A stretch of 22,028 nt of DNA from JAFGQJ01 sp964588525. GTDB taxonomy: Bacteria; Spirochaetota; Spirochaetia; SZUA-6; DRHE01. Shown here in pieces: positions 1 to 7,997 of the stretch. The stretch lies in assembly GCA_964588525.1 (NCBI GenBank), contig CAZPQC010000066.1, forward strand, positions 1 to 22,028, in the 5' to 3' direction. The notes beneath the pieces were generated by a model, which was not told the DNA's origin, did no database searches, and saw only the letters and a program-made list of their open reading frames with translations. The position numbers were made by a program, and so were the translations under genes. How positions within the stretch are numbered: the first letter of the stretch is position 1; every line of letters begins with the position of its first letter.

Positions 1-107
1 ACCAATACGACAAACTCTTTGTCGTTGACCGTGATGTTGGCGTTATCCACCGCCAGCACGCCCCCTTCATAGATCTTTTTGACGTTTTTCAGCTCAACAG
101 TAGCCAT
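1..107 (-). CDS. ABC transporter ATP-binding protein, MalK/UgpC/MsmK type (N-terminal fragment)
   Basis: Only the first 35 codons are in the window; the gene continues past the left edge. The visible residues run MATVELKNVKKIYEG, then VLAVDNANI and KEFVVL. This matches the start of carbohydrate-importer ATPases of the MalK/UgpC family, where the first strand and the aromatic stacking Tyr precede the Walker A loop, which lies outside the window. The ATG follows a strong Shine-Dalgarno sequence (GGAGGT). The protein would sit on the cytoplasmic face and drive uptake by an ABC importer. The upstream gene on the same strand is a solute-binding lipoprotein, but a separate promoter and an operator-like palindrome lie between them, so the two may be controlled separately. 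The substrate cannot be told from this fragment. Confidence 0.85.
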   Translation of the reverse strand, partial: MATVELKNVKKIYEGGVLAVDNANITVNDKEFVVL

Positions 108-128
108 AAACGCACCTCCAGTAAAAGG

Positions 129-176
129 TTTATCTTATTGAGATAAAGATTACCGCATCACTGAGGCGGCTGTCAA
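129..176 (-). promoter_or_regulatory. Promoter and palindromic operator candidate for the ABC ATPase gene
   Basis: On the minus strand, TTGACA (171-176) is followed after 18 nt by TAATCT (147-152). Immediately downstream is a perfect inverted repeat, TTTATCT-N5-AGATAAA (129-147), covering the expected transcription start. It lies about 20 nt upstream of the ATG. A palindrome at that place is typical of a repressor operator; the repressor is not identified here. The stem has no U-tract, so it is not a terminator. Confidence 0.55.
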
Positions 177-215
177 GGCCGCACTCCACCATGAGGCGAT
201 GAAGGCCTGATTCGA

Positions 216-1469
216 CTAGGGTGAGCGGTACCCCATAAGGCGCTGGGACAGCAGTTCTTCATCGGCTCTACCCGTTACGTAGCTGACCAGCCAGGGAATA
301 ACGACCTGTTCTTTTCGTTCGCCCCAGTTCACGGGCAGAGCCTTGGAGAAAACGAGCATCTCTTCGGGTGGAATCCGGCCTAACAGCGGCCTGTACACGC
401 GTGGGAACTCCCTCTCATTAACGATCCGCAGGGACGAGAAACCTCCGGCGACGCCGAAGGTATCGAGACGCTTCTCCTGGTTGATCTCGAGCAGCCTTCC
501 TTGAGTTTCCGGCTGGAACACCCAGGTAAGGAAAAGGCGCGCTCCCCTGCGGTTCCGCGATCCTTTGGGGATCCCAAAGAACAGCACTTCTTCCTCTGCG
601 GGGATACGATTTTCGGCCCCCAGCCAGCTAAAATCCACCACTTCCGCCTGATCCTCCAGATTTCGAAACAGCGAGGAGGAGTCTGTCACGTAAAAGAGGA
701 TCCGCCCGGAATCGAGGAGTTTCGGCATGGGCTCATACAGATACTTTCGCTGAAACTGGCTGTCCTGTTCGTAGCCCAGATTGGTTTCTGAAATCCAACT
801 CGCACAGAACTCTCTCATGTCCTGCAGGCGTGCCGAGTTCCAATGAACGCTACCTTCAGGGGTTTCACGGAATTGAGCCCCGAAGATCTGCGCAGCGCTG
901 TAGAGAAACTCCGGCTGCCACAGAGGTGAGAAACCTATACGCACAAGTCGATCCCTCACGCTCTGATTGAAGGCAACTCCCTTTTCCCTCATGTACTCCA
1001 TGGAGACCATTAACTTCGGTGCATCCGCCGCCAATGCTCCGCTCGGGAATACGACCGCCGGCATGTTGAACGAAAAGGGTAACAACTCCTGTCTGCCCTC
1101 CCACATCCCCGCGTTCAACAAGCCTGAGTAAAAATTATCCCGGTTCAGGTACTCTCTGTTGAACAGAGACTCCAGGGATTCGAAGTGTCGGCGAGCGGCG
1201 CTACCGTTGAGCCAAGGGCCCAAGATCAGGTCGGCATCCCTGCTCCTGAGGATCACGCTTTCGGCAGGATTGGGCTTGTAGCAGAGTATCACCCGGTAAT
1301 CGGCGGTCAGGGTGTTGAAGTACTCCACATACGCCGCCATCTCCGGTCGATTCGTGCACAAGGTTATCACCCGAGGTTGAAACAGGCTGCAGCCGGAGAA
1401 CAACAGCAGGAGGGGGAGGAGGAGAGATAGTCCCAATGGGAGGCGGCGAGCCCTGAAATCTTGTTTCAC
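216..1469 (-). CDS. Extracellular solute-binding lipoprotein (SBP type 1-like)
   Basis: This is an exported substrate-binding lipoprotein of about 417 residues. The N-terminus is basic (KQDFRARR), then a long Leu-rich core, then the lipobox LFSGC, so the mature protein would be lipidated on Cys and held at the membrane. The remainder has the layout of family 1 solute-binding proteins: an early strand VITLCTNRPE, hinge-like segments, GIPKGSRNRRGARLFLTWV and a late PWLVSYVTG. It lies just upstream of a MalK/UgpC-type ATPase gene on the same strand, which suits an ABC importer component, although no permease is visible. I prefer the GTG at 1469 over an in-frame GTG at 1478. It gives a cleaner signal peptide, and the candidate -10 box of the promoter (TTGACA at 1501-1506) overlaps the upstream GTG. 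No Shine-Dalgarno sequence is seen. The ligand is unknown. Confidence 0.75.
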   Translation of the reverse strand: MKQDFRARRLPLGLSLLLPLLLLFSGCSLFQPRVITLCTNRPEMAAYVEYFNTLTADYRVILCYKPNPAESVILRSRDADLILGPWLNGSAARRHFESLESLFNREYLNRDNFYSGLLNAGMWEGRQELLPFSFNMPAVVFPSGALAADAPKLMVSMEYMREKGVAFNQSVRDRLVRIGFSPLWQPEFLYSAAQIFGAQFRETPEGSVHWNSARLQDMREFCASWISETNLGYEQDSQFQRKYLYEPMPKLLDSGRILFYVTDSSSLFRNLEDQAEVVDFSWLGAENRIPAEEEVLFFGIPKGSRNRRGARLFLTWVFQPETQGRLLEINQEKRLDTFGVAGGFSSLRIVNEREFPRVYRPLLGRIPPEEMLVFSKALPVNWGERKEQVVIPWLVSYVTGRADEELLSQRLMGYRSP

Positions 1470-1476
1470 CGATGCC

Positions 1477-1527
1477 ACATTAGGGGAGTGGATACCCTCT
1501 TGTCAATCCCGACGACCTGTATATGAT
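1477..1527. promoter_or_regulatory. Divergent promoters sharing one -35 box
   Basis: The heptamer TTGTCAA at 1500-1506 reads as TTGTCA on the plus strand and TTGACA on the minus strand. On the plus strand it is followed after 16 nt by TATGAT (1522-1527), and on the minus strand after 17-18 nt by a weak CTAATG/TAATGT (1477-1483). The expected starts fall at about 1534 (plus) and 1470 (minus), next to in-frame GTG codons at 1535 and 1469. Two polymerases could not occupy this site together, so the lipoprotein and radical SAM genes may be mutually exclusive or jointly regulated. Confidence 0.5.
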
Positions 1528-1534
1528 TCAAGAA

Positions 1535-2551
1535 GTGGCGGAAAAAAAGAGACCGTTTCTCAGTTATGCTGCCTATTTGAGACAGAAGTACGATCAAGCT
1601 GTGTATCGGGTGTCGGTGGACGCCGGCTTTTCCTGTCCCAACCGCGGCCCGAACAGAAGCGCACCGGGATGCCTGTACTGCGACGAACGGGGTTCCCGCG
1701 CCCCCTACCTGGACTACGCAGGTGCATCCTCGGGACAGAGCGCCCCGGGAGAGGGGACAGGCTGGCGGCAGGACCTGCGGAGACAGATCGATGCGGGGCG
1801 GAGATTTCTGCGTAGCCGCTACGCAGCCGATCTGTACATCCTCTACTTTCAGGCTTTTTCAGGCACCTACGCCCCGGTCGATACACTCCGCACAATCTAC
1901 GACTTTGCCCTGGGTTGTGCTCCTTTCCGGGAGCTTGCCGTCTCCACCCGCCCGGATTGTATCGACCCGTCCAAGGCCGAGCTGCTGGCCTCCTACCGGA
2001 AGGAGGATTTCGACGTATGGGTGGAACTGGGACTCCAGTCGGGGAACGAGGAGAGCCTGCGCCGGATCAACAGAGGCCACACCGTTGAAGATTTCGACAA
2101 AGCCTTTCGAATCTGCAGAGGCTTGGACCTCAAGGTAACGGTGCACCTGATATTCGGGCTTCCCGGTGAGGGGATCGCGGAAATCCGGCGGACAATCGAC
2201 CACGTCGCCGGCCTGAAGCCCGAGGGCGTGAAAATACACAATCTCCACATCCCAAAAGGCTGTCCCCTGTACGCCGAATATCTCAGCGGGGAGCTGAGCG
2301 TTCCCTGCGCAGACCGGCATCTCGAATACATTATTCAGGCCCTGGAACGGTTGCCGCCGGACACGGTGATCATGCGCCTGACCTGTGACACCCCCGAAGA
2401 GCTGCTGGCCGCACCCCGGACTTTTCCGGCCAAGGTTCGCTTTCTTTCCCGCTTGCGAAAGGAGATGGACCGCAGGGGCACCTGGCAGGGCCGGCTGAAC
2501 GCCGATTGGGAACCGAAGCAGGTCAGCGCAACGCGGACGCCGCTGTCATGA
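1535..2551 (+). CDS. Radical SAM protein, TIGR01212 family (YhcC/YtqA-like)
   Basis: This is a radical S-adenosylmethionine enzyme of about 338 residues. The cluster-binding cysteines are C34, C46 and C49 (GFSCPNR, then GCLYCD), with the Cx11CxxC spacing of the TIGR01212/YhcC family and not the common CxxxCxxC. Downstream family marks include LGLQSGNEESLRRINRGH, VHLIFGLPGE and KIHNLHIPKG. The family has an Elp3-like fold, but its substrate is not firmly established. The start is uncertain: an ATG at 1523 is in frame but overlaps the candidate -10 box TATGAT, while the GTG at 1535 lies at the expected transcription start and leaves a natural N-terminus just before FLSYAAYL. The 3' end overlaps the convergent aminotransferase gene by 29 bp with no terminator between them. 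Family confidence is high; start confidence is moderate. Confidence 0.85.
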   Translation: MAEKKRPFLSYAAYLRQKYDQAVYRVSVDAGFSCPNRGPNRSAPGCLYCDERGSRAPYLDYAGASSGQSAPGEGTGWRQDLRRQIDAGRRFLRSRYAADLYILYFQAFSGTYAPVDTLRTIYDFALGCAPFRELAVSTRPDCIDPSKAELLASYRKEDFDVWVELGLQSGNEESLRRINRGHTVEDFDKAFRICRGLDLKVTVHLIFGLPGEGIAEIRRTIDHVAGLKPEGVKIHNLHIPKGCPLYAEYLSGELSVPCADRHLEYIIQALERLPPDTVIMRLTCDTPEELLAAPRTFPAKVRFLSRLRKEMDRRGTWQGRLNADWEPKQVSATRTPLS

Positions 2552-3854
2552 TTGTCGTGTACAGTTCTTCGAGCTTCTCCTCGTCCACGCTGGAGTACGC
2601 CACCCGCAGGTAACGATCCTGGATCGAAATGGTGCCGACGCCCTCTTCCTTGAGCAATTTCTGCCGCAGCCGTTCCGCACTCAACTCCGCTGTATCAAAA
2701 CAGAGGAAATAGCCCGAGTTGAAGGGAAGAACCCGCAGAGGACCGTTCAGGGAATCGAGGATCTCCCGAGAACGCCGATATCTTTGCCGGAGTATGGCAA
2801 ACACTCGTTTTTTCTCTTCGGCATAGATCGGGCTCTGCATCGCCCCCAGCAGAAGGCTCTGGCTCAACGTGCTGGAATTGGAAACCGAGCTGCGCACGGT
2901 GCCCATCACCTTCTGAGTCAAGGCTTGATAGGCCGCATCTTCGGCCCGCAGACCCGGGGAAGCGAAGGTCAAAAAACCGACGCGAAAGCCCCAAACCAGA
3001 TTCTCCTTGGTAGCGCCGTCCACCTTCACGGCAAGGATATTCTCGTGAAGGTCCGAGGCCTCGGCAAAGATCGACTGGGGATAGATGTCCGGTTCGTAGA
3101 ACAGGCCAAAGTAGGCATCGTCACAGATGAGAAGCAGCCGGATTCCGGAGTCCGCCGTCCCCCCCAGCAGGGCGAGCAGCTGTGCCGCTTCCTCCGTGCT
3201 CGGAGAGTACCCGGTCGGATTGTTGGGGAAGTTCAGCAGGAGGATAACCTTGCCGTCCCCTTGCCCGCCGGCGGATGATCGCGGGGCGCCGCCGGGGGGA
3301 ACCAGGGAAGCGAGCAGCTCGGCCAAAGCGCTCAGGTTGAGGGTCCCTGCCTGGCTGAAGAAGGGGAAGGTACGAATCTGAGCCTCCATCCTGTCCGCGA
3401 AGATCAGCCGGTAGTTGCCCCAGAACAGGTCGGGGAGTACCACCGTGTCGCCGGGCTCTACAAACAGATCCGCAAGCACCGCCAGTCCGTGGGTCAGACC
3501 GCTGACCACGGCGGGGAGAGTGGTTTTCCTGCCCTTCAGGGAGGGATTCTTCTCCATCATCTCCTGCAGCCACATCGCCCTCAGTTCGGGAAGACCGGCA
3601 GTGGGGGCGTAGGAGAAGATCTCCGCGGGCTCGAGCCGCGGGATATGGGCTCTTATGGGTGACAGGAACAGCGGCTGCCCGTCTTGAGTGGCGATTCCCG
3701 CCGTGGCGTTCAGCCTGTGGGCATCCTTCTTGGCTTCTGCGGATTGAGCCACGATTCCGCGGGGAAAGTACATGCGTCTACCCCTGGCCGAAAGGAGTGC
3801 TCCTGCGATCGTGCCCTCCAAAGTCTCGTTCAGTTTTCGGGCAATCTCATTCAT
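2523..3854 (-). CDS. PLP-dependent aminotransferase class I/II
   Basis: This is a fold-type I pyridoxal-phosphate enzyme of 443 residues, expected in the cytoplasm. Typical features appear in order: SYAPTAGLPELRAMW (substrate and glycine-loop region), VVSGLTHGLAVLADLF, LLLNFPNNPTGYSPS (conserved Asn-Pro-Thr-Gly), LLLICDDAYFGLFYE (Asp and Tyr contacting the cofactor), and VDGATKENLVWGFRVGFL, where the Lys is the expected Schiff-base residue and the later Arg the carboxylate clamp. The amino donor and keto acid cannot be read from sequence. It lies 67 bp downstream of glnE on the same strand, which suits a role in amino-group metabolism. However, a candidate promoter (TTGACA, 18 nt, TACTAT at 3862-3891) in the gap could drive it independently, with the start almost at the ATG. 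The 3' end overlaps the convergent radical SAM gene by 29 bp. Confidence 0.88.
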   Translation of the reverse strand: MNEIARKLNETLEGTIAGALLSARGRRMYFPRGIVAQSAEAKKDAHRLNATAGIATQDGQPLFLSPIRAHIPRLEPAEIFSYAPTAGLPELRAMWLQEMMEKNPSLKGRKTTLPAVVSGLTHGLAVLADLFVEPGDTVVLPDLFWGNYRLIFADRMEAQIRTFPFFSQAGTLNLSALAELLASLVPPGGAPRSSAGGQGDGKVILLLNFPNNPTGYSPSTEEAAQLLALLGGTADSGIRLLLICDDAYFGLFYEPDIYPQSIFAEASDLHENILAVKVDGATKENLVWGFRVGFLTFASPGLRAEDAAYQALTQKVMGTVRSSVSNSSTLSQSLLLGAMQSPIYAEEKKRVFAILRQRYRRSREILDSLNGPLRVLPFNSGYFLCFDTAELSAERLRQKLLKEEGVGTISIQDRYLRVAYSSVDEEKLEELYTTIMTAASALR

Positions 3855-3861
3855 GCTCCAG

Positions 3862-3891
3862 ATAGTACGGATCGGGGGCCGCGCCTGTCAA
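3862..3891 (-). promoter_or_regulatory. Promoter candidate for the aminotransferase gene
   Basis: On the minus strand, TTGACA (3886-3891) is followed after 18 nt by TACTAT (3862-3867). The predicted transcription start is at about 3855, next to the ATG at 3854. A GGAG sequence lies between the -10 box and the ATG, but it is too close to the ATG and probably not transcribed. Confidence 0.5.
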
Positions 3892-3921
3892 TGCCTGAAG
3901 CTGCGTGTTCGAAGATAGGGT

Positions 3922-6900
3922 CTACTCCCGAAAGAAGTGCCGGTAGGAGGCCTCTACCCGCTCCATACAGGCCGACACCCGCTGCAGGAACTGCGGCGCC
4001 CCTGCCTCCGGTCCGAGCATCCTCCGGGACAGGGCTTGAAGCTCTTGATCGTCCCTCGGCAGAGTGTGGGTCTGCCTGTCCTCGAAGATCTGCAGGTAGT
4101 GCTCTATCCTGCGCAGGAACAGATAGTCCCGTCGCAACGTTTCCGCTTCCAAAGCGGTTAAGATGCCCGACTCTTTCAGGGCCGTGAGCGCCGCCAGGGT
4201 ATTCCCGCTCAGCAGGTTTGCCCCCTTCCGGATCTCGCTTCCCTTCCCGGCGTGGATGAGTTGAAGTCCCTGCACCAGAAACTCCAGGTCCCGGATACCG
4301 CCGCTGCCGAGCTTGATGTTGCGGCCCGATTCGATTCCCTGATTCAACCTTCCCTGGGTCGTCTTTCGCATCTTCTCCAGGGAGGCGACAATATCCTCAC
4401 GGGCGCGGGGCTCATGGAAGAAGGCTTTGCATTCCGCCAGGAAGGCATCGCCCACCCGTCGGTTCCCGGCAACCGGCCGGGCCTTGAGCAGAGCCTGGAG
4501 CTCCCAGACAGCCGCCTGATCGCGGTAGTAGCGGATGAGCCTGGGCACAGAGCTCACCAGCTCTCCGGACCTGCCGAATGGTCTGAGGCGCAGATCAACC
4601 CTGTAGGCGGCACCCTCTTCCGTGTGCGCTGAAAGATCCTTCCGCAGACTATCCACGACCCCTTTGAACAGACCCTCACTCTTCTCGTCCAGGGGGTTGC
4701 CGCTGATCGCCAGCAGATCGATATCGGAACTGTAGTTCAACTCCCGTCCCCCCAATTTTCCGAAGGCGAGCAGGCAGAACGCATCGCCCTGCTCCTTGGC
4801 CCCGAGCATCTCCCACAGCCTCTCCAGCTCGACCTCGAGCAGCGCCTCGGCCAGCATGGACAGCTCCTCCATGATCTCCTCTATGGGTACATCCAGGCAG
4901 ATATCCCGGATTCCGATGCGGAGGATTTCCCGCCTCTTGAACCGGCGCAGCTGGTTGCGCCATTGGCTCGTGGAAGCCGCTGTCCGAGACAGCGGCCTGT
5001 AAACCGCTTCGACCTGATCGCGACGACGAAGCGAGTGCAGATGATCCGGCATGGTCGCCCACTCGAAAAAGTCGGGGTCCCGGATCAGGGAATCAGACAG
5101 AAACTGGCTGCCGGCGAAGATCCGCAGCAGTATATCCAGGCGCTTCGGTTGGGACAGAAGCAACCGGAAATGTTCCTCGGGATCCTCCAGCGCCCCCAGG
5201 AAACGTTCCCAGTTGTTCAATGCCATGTCCGGATCCGGCTGGTTGCGCAGGAAATCCGTAGCCAGAACGGCAAGACGGGCGAAGGAGACCGGAGAAGCCC
5301 CGGCGGCGGCCAGACTGCGGAGATTGACGAGAGCCCGCTCCGGATTTTCGAACCCCGAACGAAGAAGAATCTTTGTGGCTTCCTCCCGGGACAGAGCATC
5401 GGAGAGAATCAGGTCGGCGATGTTGCCGACCCCGGGAACCGGCAGAATCTCCCTGCCGAAATGCTCCTCCACGAAAGCCCTCACGAAGGCGGTGTGGGTG
5501 TCGAAATCCAGACGGAGCCTCTGGACCGGTGTCAATTCCTCGCCTGCGGCGTAGCCCATCCGGCGGGCCAGATGCAGATACTCATCGGAACCCAAATCCG
5601 GCAGGAAAAGATCCAGGGCCGAGCCCCGCAGCATGCGGAGGCTGTTGATCAACCTCCTCAAGAACTCGTAGGCTTCCACGAGTCTGGATGTCTGCTCTTC
5701 GGCCAGCAACCCCGCAATCTGCAGATGCTCCAAAGCCTCCCGGATAAATGGTGTGCGCAGCTGCCCTATGTTCGCTCCCGAAGCTACCTGCAGCAGCATG
5801 ACCGCGTACTCGAGATCGAGGAGGGCCCCGGGGCTGAACTTTGCGTTCAACTCGCCCCGCCGGGTCCGATCGTCGATCTGACGCCGCCGAGCGGCGCGCA
5901 GCGCCTTGAGGTCGAGAGGTTGGCCCGTGTACAGCATCTCGTCCCGCAGCCGCTCCACCTGCTTCCCCAGGTCACGGTCGCCCCCGATCGCCCGCAGACG
6001 CACCAGGGCCAACCGCTCCAGCGGATGGGCCTCTCCGCCGGGACCGTAGTAGCGACAGAAGCTCTCCAGGCTGCAAGCCATCGGTCCTGAGGCACCGTAG
6101 GGCCGCAGCCGGAGATCGACCTCGAAGATCCCCTGCTTCTTGGCGTGGATCGCCGCGCTGGTCTCCCGTACCAGGCGATCGAAAAATTCTGCGTTCGGGA
6201 TGCCCTCACTTCCTTCGGTCGTTCCATTGTCGCTGTACACAAACAGCAGCTCGATATCGGAGGCGTAGCCCAGGTCCCCTCCGCCCAGCTTTCCCAGCCC
6301 CAAGAGGCAGAATCGTGCCGGCAGTCGGCCGATGGTCAGCGGTCTTCCGTAGCGCTGGATCAGCCGCTCGAAGGTGAACTGTACCGCCCTGTCCAAAACG
6401 ACTTCGGCCAGCCGGGTCAACCCTTCGCTCAAGGTTCGAAAGCTCGCCTCCGAGGCGACGATATGGTCCAGCTCCAGCAGAAAAATCTCGTGATCTTTGA
6501 ACTCGTTTAGGATCCGCAAGCGTTTCTGGACGGATCTTGCCGAACCCAGCGCTTCATCCAATCGATCGGAGAGCTCTTCGGCAGGAGCGGAAAAACTCTG
6601 CCCCAGGAGGTGGGGCTCCAGCATCGGAAGCAGGGTCTCGTACTGCAGGCGGATAAAATCCTCCCAGAGGTAGTCGCTGGCACCCAATAAACGAGCCAAG
6701 TCCCGGAGAATCAGGGGATTGGACAGAAGCTCGGCCCACCGTCCCTGCTGGGGAAGCTCGAACACCCTCTCCACGAGCTGCTCGAAGCGGCACAGGGCCG
6801 CATAGGGATCCGGTGCACTGGAGAGGAAATAGGTGAATTGTTTCGTCAACAACACGGAGAACTTGACCTGATCGAGCTTGTCGGCATCGGTAATTTTCTT

Positions 6901-7722
6901 GCCCTGGGCATCGAGAAAAGTAAACTCGTCCTCAATCCTGTTTGTCACCGTGCGGATGTGAATGGACTCGATGTAGATCGAGCGCAGAGCCAGGGCCGTA
7001 CTCAGCGCGTAGAGAAAAAATGGGGTATCCTGGGCCACGACCGTGACGCTGTATGAATCCGCTGCTGCCGAGCCGACTTCGATCTGGACGGGAAATAGAA
7101 CCGCCTCAGCCGGCAGATGCACCGAAGCCAGATACTGAGCCACCTGCTCATTTACCCGCTGCCGTGCGAGCTCCAGGGATTCCTCGTCCCCGCGTTCCAG
7201 CAGGGCGATCGTCTCCGCCAGATGGTTCTGCAGTTGAATCTCCCACATCTCGGGGGCCAGGCGGCTCGCCACGTTCCCGAAGAAGTGATCGATGATCCTC
7301 CGCCTGTGCAGGGGATCGGTCCGGATGGATCTGCTCTTTCTCAAGCGCGAGGCGAAGGTGCTGCGCCTTGCGCCGCCGGCGTCTTCGGTTTCAGAGGTTG
7401 GCCGGTATTGGCTGTAGGTGTACACCTCGCCGGAGATGATATTGAATCCCGAAGCGGCCAGGACGCCGGTGATCAGGGAAAACTCGCCGGGATAGTCGAA
7501 GGCCAGCACAGTAATTTCCAAGCGGTCCTTCTCCCGGGGTTGCACCAGCGTCTGCACGGGCAGTTCGGAGGACAGGCGCCCGAGCACCCGCAGGTGCTCG
7601 GCGACCGTTTCCTCGGAGAAGTACTCGAAATAGCGATCCTCGAGCCGGGCAAGGTGCTCGCGGATCAACTGTTGCTCCGTTTCCGGACACAGAGAACGGA
7701 GCCGGGCTAGAGATGGTTTCAT
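3922..7722 (-). CDS. glnE: GlnE-type glutamine synthetase adenylyltransferase with N-terminal ACT domains
   Basis: This is a 1266-residue protein of the bifunctional glutamine-synthetase adenylyltransferase/adenylyl-removase family, which adds or removes AMP on glutamine synthetase according to nitrogen supply. Two nucleotidyltransferase cores are visible: GLGKLGGGDLGYASDIE (about 475-491, third acidic residue D536 in VDLRLRPYG) and AFGKLGGRELNYSSDID (about 986-1002, with D1043 in VDLRLRPFG). Each is followed by helical regions, and the second by GSGGIRDLEFLVQ. Typical GlnE is about 950 residues. The extra 320 residues at the N-terminus contain two ACT-like units, LEITVLAFDYPGEFSLITGV (about 68-105) and VTVVAQDTPFFLYALSTAL (about 226-275), resembling the C-terminal ACT pair of GlnD. 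The first core has Glu where the second metal-binding Asp is expected (D489-I-E491); the second core is intact. There is no strong Shine-Dalgarno sequence, and a terminator-like hairpin ends 15 nt before the ATG. The gene lies upstream of an aminotransferase. Confidence 0.9.
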   Translation of the reverse strand: MKPSLARLRSLCPETEQQLIREHLARLEDRYFEYFSEETVAEHLRVLGRLSSELPVQTLVQPREKDRLEITVLAFDYPGEFSLITGVLAASGFNIISGEVYTYSQYRPTSETEDAGGARRSTFASRLRKSRSIRTDPLHRRRIIDHFFGNVASRLAPEMWEIQLQNHLAETIALLERGDEESLELARQRVNEQVAQYLASVHLPAEAVLFPVQIEVGSAAADSYSVTVVAQDTPFFLYALSTALALRSIYIESIHIRTVTNRIEDEFTFLDAQGKKITDADKLDQVKFSVLLTKQFTYFLSSAPDPYAALCRFEQLVERVFELPQQGRWAELLSNPLILRDLARLLGASDYLWEDFIRLQYETLLPMLEPHLLGQSFSAPAEELSDRLDEALGSARSVQKRLRILNEFKDHEIFLLELDHIVASEASFRTLSEGLTRLAEVVLDRAVQFTFERLIQRYGRPLTIGRLPARFCLLGLGKLGGGDLGYASDIELLFVYSDNGTTEGSEGIPNAEFFDRLVRETSAAIHAKKQGIFEVDLRLRPYGASGPMACSLESFCRYYGPGGEAHPLERLALVRLRAIGGDRDLGKQVERLRDEMLYTGQPLDLKALRAARRRQIDDRTRRGELNAKFSPGALLDLEYAVMLLQVASGANIGQLRTPFIREALEHLQIAGLLAEEQTSRLVEAYEFLRRLINSLRMLRGSALDLFLPDLGSDEYLHLARRMGYAAGEELTPVQRLRLDFDTHTAFVRAFVEEHFGREILPVPGVGNIADLILSDALSREEATKILLRSGFENPERALVNLRSLAAAGASPVSFARLAVLATDFLRNQPDPDMALNNWERFLGALEDPEEHFRLLLSQPKRLDILLRIFAGSQFLSDSLIRDPDFFEWATMPDHLHSLRRRDQVEAVYRPLSRTAASTSQWRNQLRRFKRREILRIGIRDICLDVPIEEIMEELSMLAEALLEVELERLWEMLGAKEQGDAFCLLAFGKLGGRELNYSSDIDLLAISGNPLDEKSEGLFKGVVDSLRKDLSAHTEEGAAYRVDLRLRPFGRSGELVSSVPRLIRYYRDQAAVWELQALLKARPVAGNRRVGDAFLAECKAFFHEPRAREDIVASLEKMRKTTQGRLNQGIESGRNIKLGSGGIRDLEFLVQGLQLIHAGKGSEIRKGANLLSGNTLAALTALKESGILTALEAETLRRDYLFLRRIEHYLQIFEDRQTHTLPRDDQELQALSRRMLGPEAGAPQFLQRVSACMERVEASYRHFFRE

Positions 7723-7730
7723 CGGCAGGT

Positions 7731-7765
7731 AAAAAATAAACCTACCGGTTTGTTCCGATAGGTTT
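7731..7765 (-). terminator. Intrinsic terminator after rubredoxin, just before glnE
   Basis: An 11-bp stem (7738-7748 with 7755-7765, one G-T pair) and a 6-nt loop are followed on the minus strand by TTTATTTTTT. This is a good rho-independent terminator for rubredoxin. It ends only about 15 nt before the glnE start codon, so it could also attenuate read-through into glnE. On the plus strand it is followed by GTTTT, which is weaker. Confidence 0.7.
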
Positions 7766-7796
7766 GTTTTCCCTCAAGCGGGAAAGCGGATTCTTG

Positions 7797-7958
7797 TCAA
7801 TCCTGAGGCTCAAAATCCTCCTTGCCCGCACCGCATACGGGACAGACCCAATCATCCGGCAGGGCTTCGAAAGAGGTCCCGGCGGCAATCCCGCCGTCCG
7901 GATCTCCCTCTGCTGGATCGTAGACATAGCCACAGACAGTACAAACGTATTTCTTCAT
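7797..7958 (-). CDS. Rubredoxin
   Basis: This is a 53-residue one-iron electron carrier. Both metal knuckles are present: YVCTVCGYVYDP near residues 5-15 and WVCPVCGAGKEDF near residues 37-49, giving four Cys ligands for a single Fe. The length and the conserved aromatic and acidic residues (Tyr-Asp-Pro, then Asp-Asp-Trp) are typical. Rubredoxins pass electrons in the cytoplasm to partners such as superoxide reductase, rubrerythrin or oxidases, often in anaerobes coping with oxygen. It lies between ferritin (upstream) and glnE (downstream), with its own promoter and terminator, so it is probably a single-gene transcription unit. A GAGGGCGGGAAG purine-rich stretch precedes the ATG. Confidence 0.95.
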   Translation of the reverse strand: MKKYVCTVCGYVYDPAEGDPDGGIAAGTSFEALPDDWVCPVCGAGKEDFEPQD

Positions 7959-7997
7959 CTTCCCGCCCTCTTTCTTTGAACGTATGGATTCGGCATC

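Noticed and set aside
4963..6090. A 375-codon plus-strand open frame opposite glnE
   Set aside because: It is wholly antisense to conserved GlnE sequence, composition is low-complexity Gln/Pro/Arg, and it lacks a ribosome site or recognisable domain.
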